From JAAAPF01 sp964481035 (GTDB lineage: Bacteria > Pseudomonadota > Alphaproteobacteria > Geminicoccales > Geminicoccaceae): a stretch of 42,371 nt of DNA. This document shows, in pieces, positions 8,733-17,450 of the stretch (its first letter is position 1; each line of letters opens with the position of its first letter). Location: contig CAYZSE010000009.1 of assembly GCA_964481035.1 (NCBI GenBank), positions 1-42,371 of the forward strand. Reading direction: 5' to 3'. The notes under the pieces are model-generated. The model was given only the letters and a program-made list of their open reading frames with translations, was not told the origin of the DNA and ran no database searches. The position numbers and the translations under genes are program-made.

Positions 8733-10532
8733 TCACGCCGCATAGGCGTCGAACTGGAGGGCCGCGAGGCGCTGGTAGAGGCCGTCGCGCGCGACGAGCT
8801 GCTCGTGGGTGCCGCTGGCGACGATCCGGCCCTCGTCGATGACCACGATACGGTCGGCCTTGAGCACGGTCGCGAGGCGGTGCGCGATGACCAGGCAGCT
8901 GCGCCCGGCGGTGAGGCGGTCGACCGCCTGCTGGACGAGCCGCTCGCTCTCGGCGTCGAGCGAGCTCGTCGCCTCGTCGAGGAGCAGCACCTGCGGATCG
9001 CGCAGCAGCGCCCGGGCGATCGCGATGCGCTGGCGCTGGCCGCCGGAAAGGCGCACGCCCTTCTCGCCGACGAAGGTCGAAAAGCCCTCGGGCAGGCGTT
9101 CGATGAACTCCGTGGCGTGCGCCGCATCGGCCGCCGCCTTGACCTCGGCGTCGCTCGCGTCCGGCCGGGCGTAGCGGATGTTCTCGAGCGCGTTCTTGGA
9201 GAAGACCACCGGCTCCTGCGGCACGAAGCCGATCACCGAGCGATAGTCCTCGGGCGCGAAGGCGCGCACGTCGACGCCGTCCAGCCGCACGACACCCCGG
9301 GTCGGGTCGTAAAAGCGCATGAGCAGCTGGAAGACCGTGCTCTTGCCGGCGCCGGAGGGGCCGACCAGCGCCACCGTCTCGCCGGGTGCGACGCTCAGGT
9401 CGAAGTCATCGAGGATGACGGTCTCGGGCGCGGCCGGATAGGTGAACCGGATCCCCTCCAGCGCGATCCGCCCCGCGACCGGGCGCGGCAGCGGGCGCGG
9501 CACCGGGGGTGCGGCGATATCGGCGGGCGTGTCGAGCAGCTCGAACAGACGCTCGGTGGCGCCGGCCGCCCGCTGCAGGTCGCCGAAGATCTCCGACAGC
9601 CCGCCGGCCGCGCTCGCGACGATCGTCGCGTAGAAGACGAAGGCCGACAGCTCGCCCGCCGTCAGCCGGCCGGCGAGGACGTCGTGGCCGCCCATGTAGA
9701 GGACGCCGACGATGGCGCCGAAGACGAGGGTGATGACCGCGGCGCCGAGGATGGCGCGGGCGCCGATGTAGCCGGCAGCGGCATGGAACGCCGTTTCCGC
9801 CGCTGCCGCGAACCGGCCGATCTCGTGCCCCTCCTGGGCGCAAGCCTGGACGGTACGGATCGCATTGAGGCTCTCCTCGCCCTGGCCTGAGACATCCGCC
9901 ACGCAGTCCTGGGCCTGCCGCGACAGCCGACGCACCCGCCGTCCGACGACGACCAGCGGCACGACGACCAAGGGGACGACGAGCAGGACGTAGGCGGTGA
10001 GCCGCGGTTGGGTCAAGATGAGCAGGACGAAGCCGCCCAGCAGCAGCAGCACGTTGCGCAGCGCCTGGGTCACGCTCGCGCTGATGACCGTCTGGATGAC
10101 GCTGGTGTCGGTGGTCAGGCGTGAGATCACCTCGCCCGTGCGAGTGATCTCGAAGAAGCCGGGCGACAGCCGGACGACGTGGGCGTAGACGTCGCAGCGC
10201 AGATCGGTGACGACGCGCTCGCCGAGCAGCGTGACGAAGTACGAGCGCGCGAAGGTAGCGAGCGCCATGACGACGATGATGATCATCATCGCATAGAGCG
10301 CATGGTCCAGGGCCTGGGGCTCGCCGGTGGCAAAGCCGCCGTCGATGAGGTGGCGCAGCCCGATCCCGATCGACAGCACGCTCGCGGCGGCGAGCACGAG
10401 GCCCGCGAGCGCCAGCGCCAGCCAGACTTTGTACGGCCAGAGGTAGCCGGCGAGCCGCCGCAGTTGGCGGAGGTTGCGGCTCCGGCCGCGCCCGTGGGCG
10501 GCGCCTTTGAGCTGCGCCTGGGCCTGTTCCAT
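8733..10532 (-). CDS. MsbA-like ABC exporter, fused permease/ATPase
   Basis: A 599-residue half-transporter. Six transmembrane helices are visible in the first 310 residues, followed by an ATPase domain with Walker A GPSGAGKST (about 391-399), the Q-loop VPQEPV, signature LSGGQRQR (about 496-503), Walker B VLLLDEATSS and the H-loop VIAHRL. It belongs to the ABCB/MsbA-type lipid or multidrug exporters and should act as a homodimer in the inner membrane. I chose ATG 10532, with GGGGA just upstream, over the in-frame GTG at 10553. Substrate unknown; divergent from rpmE. Confidence 0.85.
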   Translation of the reverse strand: MEQAQAQLKGAAHGRGRSRNLRQLRRLAGYLWPYKVWLALALAGLVLAAASVLSIGIGLRHLIDGGFATGEPQALDHALYAMMIIIVVMALATFARSYFVTLLGERVVTDLRCDVYAHVVRLSPGFFEITRTGEVISRLTTDTSVIQTVISASVTQALRNVLLLLGGFVLLILTQPRLTAYVLLVVPLVVVPLVVVGRRVRRLSRQAQDCVADVSGQGEESLNAIRTVQACAQEGHEIGRFAAAAETAFHAAAGYIGARAILGAAVITLVFGAIVGVLYMGGHDVLAGRLTAGELSAFVFYATIVASAAGGLSEIFGDLQRAAGATERLFELLDTPADIAAPPVPRPLPRPVAGRIALEGIRFTYPAAPETVILDDFDLSVAPGETVALVGPSGAGKSTVFQLLMRFYDPTRGVVRLDGVDVRAFAPEDYRSVIGFVPQEPVVFSKNALENIRYARPDASDAEVKAAADAAHATEFIERLPEGFSTFVGEKGVRLSGGQRQRIAIARALLRDPQVLLLDEATSSLDAESERLVQQAVDRLTAGRSCLVIAHRLATVLKADRIVVIDEGRIVASGTHEQLVARDGLYQRLAALQFDAYAA

Positions 10533-10588
10533 GTCGTCCCCGTGTCGTTTCACCCAGCGATCGGGCTTGGGCGATGCCAGACCCGCTC

Positions 10589-10617
10589 TTGTCGAGCAAG
10601 GGGGATGAGGCTATACA
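10589..10617 (+). promoter_or_regulatory. sigma-70-like promoter of rpmE-rpmJ
   Basis: TTGTCG (10589-10594) and TATACA (10612-10617) are separated by exactly 17 bp and lie 27 bp before the rpmE GTG, with GGAGAG at 10633-10638 as ribosome binding site. Each hexamer matches the sigma-70 consensus at 4 of 6 positions. It sits in the 111-bp divergent space between the ABC exporter and rpmE. Confidence 0.5.
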
Positions 10618-10643
10618 CCGCGCTTCGCGCACGGAGAGACTCG

Positions 10644-10871
10644 GTGAAAAAGGACATTCACCCCGATTACCACGAGATCACCGTGGTGATGACGGACGGC
10701 ACGACCTTCCAGACCCGCTCGACCTACGGCGAGCCGGGCGCCACGCTCACGCTCGACATCGACGCCAAGTCGCATCCGGCGTGGACCGGCGGCTCGATGC
10801 AGCTGACGCAGCGCGGCCAGGTCGACAAGTTCAACAAGAAGTTCGCGAGCTTCCGCCGCAAGAAGGCCTGA
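10644..10871 (+). CDS. rpmE: 50S ribosomal protein L31, zinc-ligand-free form
   Basis: A 75-residue L31 beginning MKKDIHPDYHEITVVMTDG and containing HPAWTGG, both diagnostic. The four Cys that bind zinc in the C+ form are absent, as is normal for alphaproteobacterial L31. The start is GTG at 10644, supported by GGAGAG 6 bp upstream and by exact agreement with the family N-terminus; an in-frame ATG farther upstream would add about 14 unrelated residues. It is followed after 4 bp by the L36 gene. Confidence 0.95.
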   Translation: MKKDIHPDYHEITVVMTDGTTFQTRSTYGEPGATLTLDIDAKSHPAWTGGSMQLTQRGQVDKFNKKFASFRRKKA

Positions 10872-10875
10872 ACCG

Positions 10876-11001
10876 ATGAAGATCCGCAACTCGCTGAGGA
10901 GCGCCAAGGCGCGCCACAAGGACTGCCGCGTGATCCGCCGCAAGGGCCGCGTCTACGTCATCAACAAGACCAACCCGCGCTTCAAGGCCCGCCAGGGCTG
11001 A
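10876..11001 (+). CDS. rpmJ: 50S ribosomal protein L36, type B (YkgO-like)
   Basis: A 41-residue basic protein starting MKIRNSLRSAKARHKDC and containing RRKGRVYVINKTNPRFK. It matches the type-B L36 family, which lacks the complete zinc ribbon. It starts 4 bp after rpmE, so the two ribosomal genes form a small operon similar in order to E. coli ykgM-ykgO. Confidence 0.95.
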   Translation: MKIRNSLRSAKARHKDCRVIRRKGRVYVINKTNPRFKARQG

Positions 11002-11026
11002 GCGGCGGCGAGGCCCGGCGGCGGCC

Positions 11027-11701
11027 GTGGTGAGCACGCTGCGCCTGCATCATTTCCCGATCTGCCCCTATTCGCGCAAGCTGCGGCTCGTCGTGGCGGA
11101 GAAGGGGCTCGACGTGACGCTCGAGCCGCACGAGCCCTGGCGCCGTGACGAGCGACTGATGGCGCTCAACCCTTGGGGTGAGGTTCCGGTGCTCGAGGTC
11201 GAGGACCACGTGCTCACCGAGAGCGCGGCGATCGCGGAGTTCCTGGACGAGCGCTTTCCCGATGTGCGGCTGATCGCGGGCGATCTCTGGGAACGCACCG
11301 AGGTGCGCCGGCTGGCGGCGCAGTTCGACACCAAGTTCGCTCGCGAGGTCACCGATCTCGTCTGGCGGCAGAAGCTCATCTACCGGCTCAAGCGCTCCGG
11401 CACGCTCAGCACCGCGGCGCTGCGTGCCGGCCAGGAGAACGTGCGCGGCCACCTCGACTACATCGGCTGGCTCGTCGGCCAGCGCAACTGGCTGGCGGGC
11501 GACCATCTGAGCCTTGCCGATCTGACCGCCGCGGCGCATCTCTCGGTGCTCGACTACCTGGGCGACGTGCCCTGGGAGGCCAACGCTGCGGCCAAGGAGT
11601 GGTATGCCCGCATCAAGTCGCGGCCCGGCTTTCGGGGCCTCCTCGCCGACAAGATCCCGCAGCAGCCCCCCGCCGCGCACTACGCCGACCTCGACTTCTG
11701 A
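11027..11701 (+). CDS. fzlA: GST-fold protein, probable FtsZ-binding protein FzlA
   Basis: A 224-residue glutathione S-transferase-fold protein: thioredoxin-like N-domain with CPYSRKLRLVVAEKGLD, WGEVPVLEVEDHVLTESAAI, and an all-helical C-domain. The C-terminal tail PPAAHYADLDF and the position directly before queG match the alphaproteobacterial FzlA group, GST-like proteins that bind FtsZ and steer constriction. FzlA members are not known to work as glutathione transferases. Start is GTG at 11027. The 3' end overlaps the open frame assigned to queG. Assignment to FzlA rather than a generic GST is from memory of the family tail and neighbourhood. Confidence 0.75.
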   Translation: MVSTLRLHHFPICPYSRKLRLVVAEKGLDVTLEPHEPWRRDERLMALNPWGEVPVLEVEDHVLTESAAIAEFLDERFPDVRLIAGDLWERTEVRRLAAQFDTKFAREVTDLVWRQKLIYRLKRSGTLSTAALRAGQENVRGHLDYIGWLVGQRNWLAGDHLSLADLTAAAHLSVLDYLGDVPWEANAAAKEWYARIKSRPGFRGLLADKIPQQPPAAHYADLDF

Positions 11702-12836
11702 GCTGGCCCACGGCCTGCGCCGGCGGGCGGCCGAGCTGGGCTTCGCCGAGCTGCGCATCGCCCGTGCCGAGGTGCCGGTCGACCGCCAGCGCGGCCTCGA
11801 GCGCGCGCTGGCGCAGGGCCACCACGGCACGATGGGCTGGCTCGCCTCGACCTTCGCCCGCCGCCGCGCGCCCGAGGCGCTCTGGCCCGGGGCGCGCACG
11901 GCCATCGTGCTGGCGACGAACTACGCCCCGCCCGGCGACCCGCTCGCCATCCTCCAGCGGGCCGACCGCGGCGCGGTCTCGGTCTACGCCCAGGGCGACG
12001 ACTACCACGAGCTGGTCAAGGGGCGGCTCAAGCACCTGGCGCAATGGCTCGGCGCGCGAGCCGGCGGCGAGGTCAAGGTCTTCGTCGACACGGCCCCGCT
12101 CATGGAGAAGCCGCTGGCCGAGCGGGCCGGACTCGGCTGGCAGGGCAAGCACACCAACCTCGTCAGCCGCCGGCACGGCAGCTGGCTGTTCCTGGGCTGC
12201 ATCCTCACCAGCCTCGAACTCGAGCCGGACGGCTCGGAGGCCGACCGTTGCGGCACGTGCCGGCGCTGCCTCGACGTCTGCCCGACGGACGCTTTCCCCG
12301 CGCCCTATCGGCTCGATGCCCGGCGTTGCATCTCCTATCTCACGATCGAACATGCCGGCCCGATCCCGCACGCGCTGCGCCCCGCCATCGGCAACCGCAT
12401 CTACGGCTGCGACGACTGCCTCGCCGTCTGCCCTTGGAACAAGTTCGCGCAGGCGGCGAGCGAGGCCCGGCTGGCGCCGCGACCGGAACTGGAGGAGCCG
12501 CCCCTCGCCGCGCTCGCCGGCCTGGACGATGCGGGCTTCCGGGCGCAGTTCCGCAAGTCACCGATCAAGCGCATCGGCCGCGACCGGTTGCTGCGCAACG
12601 TGCTCGTGGCGATCGGCAACAGCGGCTCGCCGCTGCTCGCTCCCGCGGCCGAAGCGCATCTGGAGGCGGCCGACCCCGTCGTCCGCGGTGCGGCGATCTG
12701 GGCGCTCGGCCGGATCTTGCCGTCGCCCGAGATGCGCCGCCTCGCCGCGCGCCGGGCCGTCGCCGAGCGCGACGTCGCCGCGCGTCGCGAATGGCGCCTA
12801 GCGCTGGCCACCTCGTCGTCGGAGGGTGATCCTTGA
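11604..12836 (+). CDS. queG: epoxyqueuosine reductase QueG
   Basis: QueG reduces epoxyqueuosine to queuosine at tRNA wobble position 34. Clear marks are VFVDTAPLMEKPLAERAGLGWQGK, the first cluster motif CGTCRRCLDVCPTDAF, CISYLTIE, and the second cluster motif GCDDCLAVCPWNKF, giving two 4Fe-4S sites, plus a C-terminal HEAT-like tail. The only in-frame ATG is 11604, inside fzlA, giving a 33-residue Ser/Pro/Arg-rich leader unlike QueG. Homology begins at about 11703, where only CTG is available, so the true start is uncertain. It overlaps the next gene by 4 bp. Confidence 0.9.
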   Translation: MPASSRGPAFGASSPTRSRSSPPPRTTPTSTSELAHGLRRRAAELGFAELRIARAEVPVDRQRGLERALAQGHHGTMGWLASTFARRRAPEALWPGARTAIVLATNYAPPGDPLAILQRADRGAVSVYAQGDDYHELVKGRLKHLAQWLGARAGGEVKVFVDTAPLMEKPLAERAGLGWQGKHTNLVSRRHGSWLFLGCILTSLELEPDGSEADRCGTCRRCLDVCPTDAFPAPYRLDARRCISYLTIEHAGPIPHALRPAIGNRIYGCDDCLAVCPWNKFAQAASEARLAPRPELEEPPLAALAGLDDAGFRAQFRKSPIKRIGRDRLLRNVLVAIGNSGSPLLAPAAEAHLEAADPVVRGAAIWALGRILPSPEMRRLAARRAVAERDVAARREWRLALATSSSEGDP

Positions 12837-13672
12837 CCACGCTCTTCTGTTTCGGCTTCGGCTACACCGCCCGGGTGCTCGCTCGTCGCCTGCTCGAGCG
12901 CGGCTGGACCGTGCGCGGTACCTCCCGCGCACCGCAGACGCGCCGGCTCGCCGGCGTCGATCTCTGGACCTTCGACCGGGCGACGCCGCTGCCCCCCGAG
13001 GCGCTCGCCGGCGTCAGCCACGTCTTGACCTCGATCGCGCCGGACGAGGCGGGCGATCCCGTGCTCGACGTCATGGGCACGGAGCTGCGGGGGCTGCCGC
13101 ATCTCGCCTGGGTCGGCTATCTCGGCACGACCGCGGTCTACGGCGATCGCGACGGCGGGTGGGTCGACGAGACCAGCGAGCTCGCGCCGACCAGCGCGCG
13201 CGGGTTGCGGCGCGTGCAGGCCGAGCGCGCCTGGCTGGCGAGCGGCCTGCCGGCGCACGTCTTTCGCCTCGCCGGCATCTACGGCCCCGGACGTAGCGCC
13301 GTCGATCAGTTGCGGGCGGGCACGGCGCGGCGCATCGTCAAGCCCGGCCAGGTCTTCTCGCGCATCCACGTCGAGGACATCGCGCGCGTGCTGGCGGCGT
13401 CGATGGCCCGACCACGGCCCGGCGCCGTCTACAATGTCTGCGACGACGAGCCGGCGCCGCCACAGGACGTCATCGCCTACGCCGCCGCGCGGCTCGGGCT
13501 GCCGGTGCCCCCGGACCTGCCGTTCGCCACCGCCGACCTGTCGGCGATGGCGCGCAGCTTCTACGCCGACAATCGCCGCGTCGCGAACGGCCGGATCAAG
13601 GCCGAGCTCGGGGTCGATCTCGCCTTTCCGACCTACCGCGCGGGCATCGATGCGCTGGTCGCGACGAGCTGA
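12833..13672 (+). CDS. NAD-dependent epimerase/dehydratase-type SDR (YeeZ-like)
   Basis: A 279-residue extended short-chain dehydrogenase-fold protein. The nucleotide-binding segment reads FCFGFGYTARVLARRLLERG, and the active-site region has YLGTTAVYGDRDGGWVDE, where the usual Tyr-x3-Lys is not obvious. The start is TTG at 12833, sharing 4 bp (TTGA) with the queG stop and preceded by GGAGGG at 12821; family homology begins exactly here. Substrate unknown. It is probably co-translated with queG; this pairing recurs in alphaproteobacteria. Confidence 0.8.
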   Translation: MTTLFCFGFGYTARVLARRLLERGWTVRGTSRAPQTRRLAGVDLWTFDRATPLPPEALAGVSHVLTSIAPDEAGDPVLDVMGTELRGLPHLAWVGYLGTTAVYGDRDGGWVDETSELAPTSARGLRRVQAERAWLASGLPAHVFRLAGIYGPGRSAVDQLRAGTARRIVKPGQVFSRIHVEDIARVLAASMARPRPGAVYNVCDDEPAPPQDVIAYAAARLGLPVPPDLPFATADLSAMARSFYADNRRVANGRIKAELGVDLAFPTYRAGIDALVATS

Positions 13673-14040
13673 CGGCGCCGGGCCCACGCGACCGGCTCGA
13701 CTGATTTTATCCGGCTCAATCATAGTGGCGGACATATTTCGCCTGCCGCCCCTTGTATTTGCGTTTGACCGGACGGCGAGGAAAGCCCAGAGGCGGCGCC
13801 TTTAGGTTCAGTTTTTATAAACATGATGACGTTCGTCGATGCTCGGGGTTCCTCGCGGCGGCGGCACCGCCGTCGGCGGTCTCGCGTGATCCCGCCGTCG
13901 GCGGGCCGGACCGCCGGCCTTCCCTCGCGATGATCGACGCTCGAGCGTGCGCCGCGTCATGCGGGACCGGCGGGGCGTCACGTTTCGAGACAGCGCACGA
14001 GCACCGAACGCCGATGCGTCGGGTCGATGCAGGAAAGGCC
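13673..14040 (+). other. gene-poor stretch with an AT-rich pocket
   Basis: About 370 bp between the SDR gene and the fhs remnant. Bases 13700-13830 are distinctly richer in A/T than anything nearby, including TATAAA at 13816-13821, but I find no convincing -35 partner and no credible small gene. A pair of short perfect palindromes follows (separate entry). Confidence 0.4.
13866..13905. repeat. pair of short perfect palindromes
   Basis: ACCGCCGTCGGCGGT (13866-13880) and CCCGCCGTCGGCGGG (13891-13905) are each perfect 7-bp inverted repeats around one T, sharing the core CCGCCGTCGGCGG and spaced 10 bp apart. They could be RNA hairpins, a terminator-like element downstream of the SDR gene, or a two-site operator. 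No T-tract follows. Confidence 0.45.
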
Positions 14041-14517
14041 GTGCCGTTGGACATCGAGATCGCTCGGGCGGCCCGTCTGCGGCCGAACGACGAGATCGCG
14101 GGCCGGCTCGGCGTGCCGGGCTCGGCGATCGCGCCCTGCGGCCGTCACGTTTCCAAGATCGAGCGCGACGTCGGCGCCGAGCGACACGGCTCGCCGCTCG
14201 GAAGCCTCGTCCTGGTCACCGCGATCACGCGGGCGCCGGCGGGCGACGGCAAGGCGACCACGATCGTGGGGCTCGCCGCTGGCCTCGATCGTCTCAGGCA
14301 TCGGGCCGCCGCCTGCCGGCGCGAGCCGTCGCTCGGACCCTGCTTCGGCATGAAGGGTCGGGCTGCCGGCGGCGGCTACGCCCAGGTCGTGCCGACGGCA
14401 CCGGCCTACCTGCGCTTCACGGGCGACATCCACGCCATCAATGCCGCCAACAACCAGCTGGCGGCGTGCCGTCGCCGTGAACGGCCGGCTGCAGGGGTTG
14501 CTCTGATCGCCGCGTGA
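14041..14517 (+). pseudogene. fhs: truncated formate-tetrahydrofolate ligase (fhs remnant)
   Basis: The first about 140 residues follow formate-tetrahydrofolate ligase closely: DIEIARAARLRPNDEIAGRL, LVLVTAITRAPAGDGKATT, REPSLGPCFGMKGRAAGGGY and RFTGDIHAINAANNQLAA. The family is about 557 residues, but this frame ends at 158. Two conserved positions are altered: the P-loop reads GDGKATT where GEGKTTT is usual, and MKGR replaces KGG. GTG 14041 still has AGGAAAGG upstream. After the break, another frame (14471-14506) reads VAVNGRLQGLL then stop, which resembles the usual Fhs C-terminal tail. I infer an internal deletion of roughly 400 codons. Confidence 0.75.
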
Positions 14518-14678
14518 CCGCGCCCCTCGCCCTGCGACATGTGGCCGATTGGTCATCTGCGGAGGCGGGCGTAGGCTGTTAACCCGATGCTGGGAGGGAC
14601 GTGCGACGGTCCCTGGGTAACTTGCCTGGGCCGCGGGCCGCAGGCGTGCGTTGCCGTTGCGATGTGAGACATATAGCC

Positions 14679-16223
14679 ATGCATGCCGACAAGCCGATCC
14701 TCGCTGCGTGCATCTTCCTCCTCGGCGCCTGCGCGCAGGGCGCACCGGGGCCGGCGACCGAGCCGGCGCTGGTCCTCGGCGATCCGCTGGCGACGACCGG
14801 GCAGGGCCATGCGAGCCCGCTCGTCGCGCACCTGCCCGCCGCCACGACGGCGGCCGACGGTGAAGACGGCGACGCGATCCAAGCGTTCTACCTGTCACGC
14901 GATTTCACGCCGATCTGGTATGACGACGGCCCGTTCGCCGGTGCGCGCGCCCGGGCGACGACCGCGCTCGCCGATGCCGGCGTCGCGCCGGCCGAGCTTT
15001 CGCCGGAGGCCACCGCGGCTCAGCGCGCGGCGCACGACGTGGCGCTGACACGCGCGGCGCTACGCTACGACGCCGCGCCGCCCGACGATGCCGCGCCCGG
15101 ACCGGTGGCGCTGTTCGACACCCTGGCCGCGGCGGTGGCCGCCTCGACACCGCCGACGGGCAGTCCCGCGGACACGGTGTTCGGCGGCCATGCCCGGGGC
15201 ATCGCCGCCCATGAGGCGATCGTCGCCGCCGGCGGCTGGCCGCGGGTGCCGGGGGGCGAGACCCTCGAGCCCGGAGCCCGCGACCCGCGGGTCGCCGCGT
15301 TGCGCGCGCGACTGCGCGTCAGCGGCGACTATCAGGGCGGCGACGAGGCGGGCGACGTCTACACGCCGTCGCTGGTCGCCGCGGTCGAGGCGTTCCAGGC
15401 GCGCCACGGGCTCGACGCCGACGGGGCCGTCGGGCCGGCCACGCGGCGCGCGCTGAACGTTTCGGCCGAGGCGCGGCTCGCGCAGCTGCGCCACGCCCAG
15501 GCCCGGGCCGACGCGCTTCTGCCCCGGCTCGGCGAGCGATACGTCCTGGTCAATCTTCCGGCGTTCGAGCTGCGCTACGTGCGCCAGGGCGAGGTGCACT
15601 TCGCGACCGACGTCATCGTCGGTAGCCGCAAGGATCCGACCGTAGAGTTCTCGGACGAGATCGAGCACCTCGTCTTCAACCCCTACTGGAACGTGCCCTA
15701 CAGCATCGCCAGCGAGGAGCTGCTGCCGGAGTTCCGGGCCGACGCCCGCGGCATGGCCGGGCGCGGCTATCAGGTCGTCGATGCCGGCGGCACGGTGATC
15801 TCCCCGACGGCCGTGGACTGGTCGCGCGTGTCGGCGGCAGGCCTGCCCTATCGGGTCCGTCAAGGTCCGGGCCGCGACAACGCGCTCGGCCAGGTCAAGT
15901 TCATGTTTCCCAACGAGCACGCGATCTACCTGCACGACACGCCATCCAAGCGCCTCTTCGACCGCTCGATGCGGGCGCTGAGCCACGGCTGCATCCGGGT
16001 GCGTGATCCGCTCGCCCTGGCCGAGCGGTTGCTCGAGGTCGACGGCATCGACCGCTCGACGATCGATGGTTGGGTCGCGGACGGCTACAACCACCATGTG
16101 CGTCTCGCCGAGCCCGTGCCGGTTCACCTGGTCTATGTGACGGCCTGGGTCGATCCCGACGGAACGGTGCACTTTCGCGAGGACATCTACGGTCGCGAGC
16201 GGGTACGAGGTTCGACGTCCTGA
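14679..16223 (+). CDS. L,D-transpeptidase lipoprotein (YkuD domain, YcbB-like)
   Basis: A 514-residue exported protein that should make 3-3 cross-links, or other L,D-links, in peptidoglycan. ATG 14679 gives a lipoprotein signal with lipobox LGAC (Cys18); an upstream ATG at 14601 would bury it. A peptidoglycan-binding helix bundle is seen at VAAVEAFQARHGLDADGAVG. The YkuD catalytic domain has FNPYWNVPYSI, YLHDTPSKRLFD and the nucleophile motif SHGCIRV. Domain order (scaffold, PG-binding, YkuD) is that of the large YcbB/LdtD group. Likely outer-membrane or periplasmic anchoring through the lipid. Confidence 0.88.
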   Translation: MHADKPILAACIFLLGACAQGAPGPATEPALVLGDPLATTGQGHASPLVAHLPAATTAADGEDGDAIQAFYLSRDFTPIWYDDGPFAGARARATTALADAGVAPAELSPEATAAQRAAHDVALTRAALRYDAAPPDDAAPGPVALFDTLAAAVAASTPPTGSPADTVFGGHARGIAAHEAIVAAGGWPRVPGGETLEPGARDPRVAALRARLRVSGDYQGGDEAGDVYTPSLVAAVEAFQARHGLDADGAVGPATRRALNVSAEARLAQLRHAQARADALLPRLGERYVLVNLPAFELRYVRQGEVHFATDVIVGSRKDPTVEFSDEIEHLVFNPYWNVPYSIASEELLPEFRADARGMAGRGYQVVDAGGTVISPTAVDWSRVSAAGLPYRVRQGPGRDNALGQVKFMFPNEHAIYLHDTPSKRLFDRSMRALSHGCIRVRDPLALAERLLEVDGIDRSTIDGWVADGYNHHVRLAEPVPVHLVYVTAWVDPDGTVHFREDIYGRERVRGSTS

Positions 16224-16250
16224 GGGGGCGAGTGGCGGCGAGCCGCTTTG

Positions 16251-17255
16251 ATGGCATCGTCGATGCCGGCGCCGTCACTGCCTCTCGCGACGGGCTTCTT
16301 CAAAGACGAGGTGAAGCCGGTGGGCGGAAGCACGGGCATCGTCATCCTCGGTGTGTTCGTCGCGGACACGACCTTCAGGGCCGCGCGCCAGCCGCGCATG
16401 GGGGAGACGCTGCTCGGAACGTCGTTCGCGCTCGGCCCTGGCGGCAAGGGCTCCAATCAGGCGGTCGCGTGCGGTCGCCTGGGCATGCCCGTGACCTTTA
16501 TCGCCAAGGTGGGTGACGACGCCTTCGCCGACCTCGCGTTTGGAGTGTGGCGCGACGCCGGTGTCAGCCCGGCGGTCGAGCGCTGCGCCGATGTCGCCAC
16601 CGGTGCCGCCTACATCTTCGTCGACGACGCCACCGGCGACAACGCCATCATCATCTGCCCCGGCGCCGCCGCCACGATCGCTCCCGCCGACGTCGATGCG
16701 CGCGCCGACGCGATCGCCGCCGCGTCGGTATTCGCGACCCAGCTCGAGCAGCCGCTACCCGCCGCCCGTCGCGGCCTCGAGCTGGCGCGGGAGGCGGGCG
16801 TGACCACGGTGCTCAACCCGGCGCCGGCGGCGCCGCTCGACGACGCGCTGCTCGCCCTCTGCGACCTCGTCACGCCCAACGCGAGCGAGGCGGAAGCGCT
16901 CGCCGGCTGCGCCGTCGACGACCTCGATAGCGCGCGTCGCGCGGCCGACCGCCTGCTCGCGCGCGGTGCCGGCGCCGCCGTGATCACGCTCGGCGCCGCC
17001 GGCGCGCTGTTGCACGAGCCCGGGCGGTCCGTGCACGTCGCCGCGATCGACGCCGGCCCCGTCGTGGAGACCACGGGCGCCGGCGACGCCTTTACCGCCG
17101 GTCTCGCCGTGGCCCTCGCCGAAGGTCGCGACCGCTTGGCGGCGGTGCGCTTCGCCACCGCCGTTGGTGCCTTGGCGGTCACGCGGCCCGGCACCGCGGC
17201 CGCCATGCCGTCGCGAAGCGAGGTCGAGGCGGTCATCGCCGCCGGCGAAGCGTGA
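16251..17255 (+). CDS. ribokinase-family (PfkB) sugar kinase
   Basis: About 334 residues. The sugar-binding glycine-rich motif GPGGKGSNQAVACGRLG and the catalytic/anion-hole motif TTGAGDAFTAG are intact, with PNASEAEAL in between, all standard for ribokinase. It phosphorylates a pentose or similar alcohol, but no transporter or catabolic neighbours indicate the sugar. The start is uncertain: ATG 16251 gives a 20-residue leader unlike the family, and GTG 16311 starts closer to the first strand (GIVILGVFVAD). It follows the L,D-transpeptidase by 27 bp. Confidence 0.82.
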   Translation: MASSMPAPSLPLATGFFKDEVKPVGGSTGIVILGVFVADTTFRAARQPRMGETLLGTSFALGPGGKGSNQAVACGRLGMPVTFIAKVGDDAFADLAFGVWRDAGVSPAVERCADVATGAAYIFVDDATGDNAIIICPGAAATIAPADVDARADAIAAASVFATQLEQPLPAARRGLELAREAGVTTVLNPAPAAPLDDALLALCDLVTPNASEAEALAGCAVDDLDSARRAADRLLARGAGAAVITLGAAGALLHEPGRSVHVAAIDAGPVVETTGAGDAFTAGLAVALAEGRDRLAAVRFATAVGALAVTRPGTAAAMPSRSEVEAVIAAGEA

Positions 17256-17450
17256 GCGCCTGTCGACGGAGGCGCCGCGCGCTTGCTGTCGCCAGCGGCC
17301 TTGCGCACGCCGACGTTTTCCTTATTTGGGCGGACGAGATCCGGTGCTCGGCTGGTGGACGTCGGCTCGGGCGCGCAGGCCGAGACCGTCGGTCGCGTCG
17401 CACGGCGAGCCGGCGCTACCCATTCCTAGAGGGCAGGTGATCGAGAGGAG

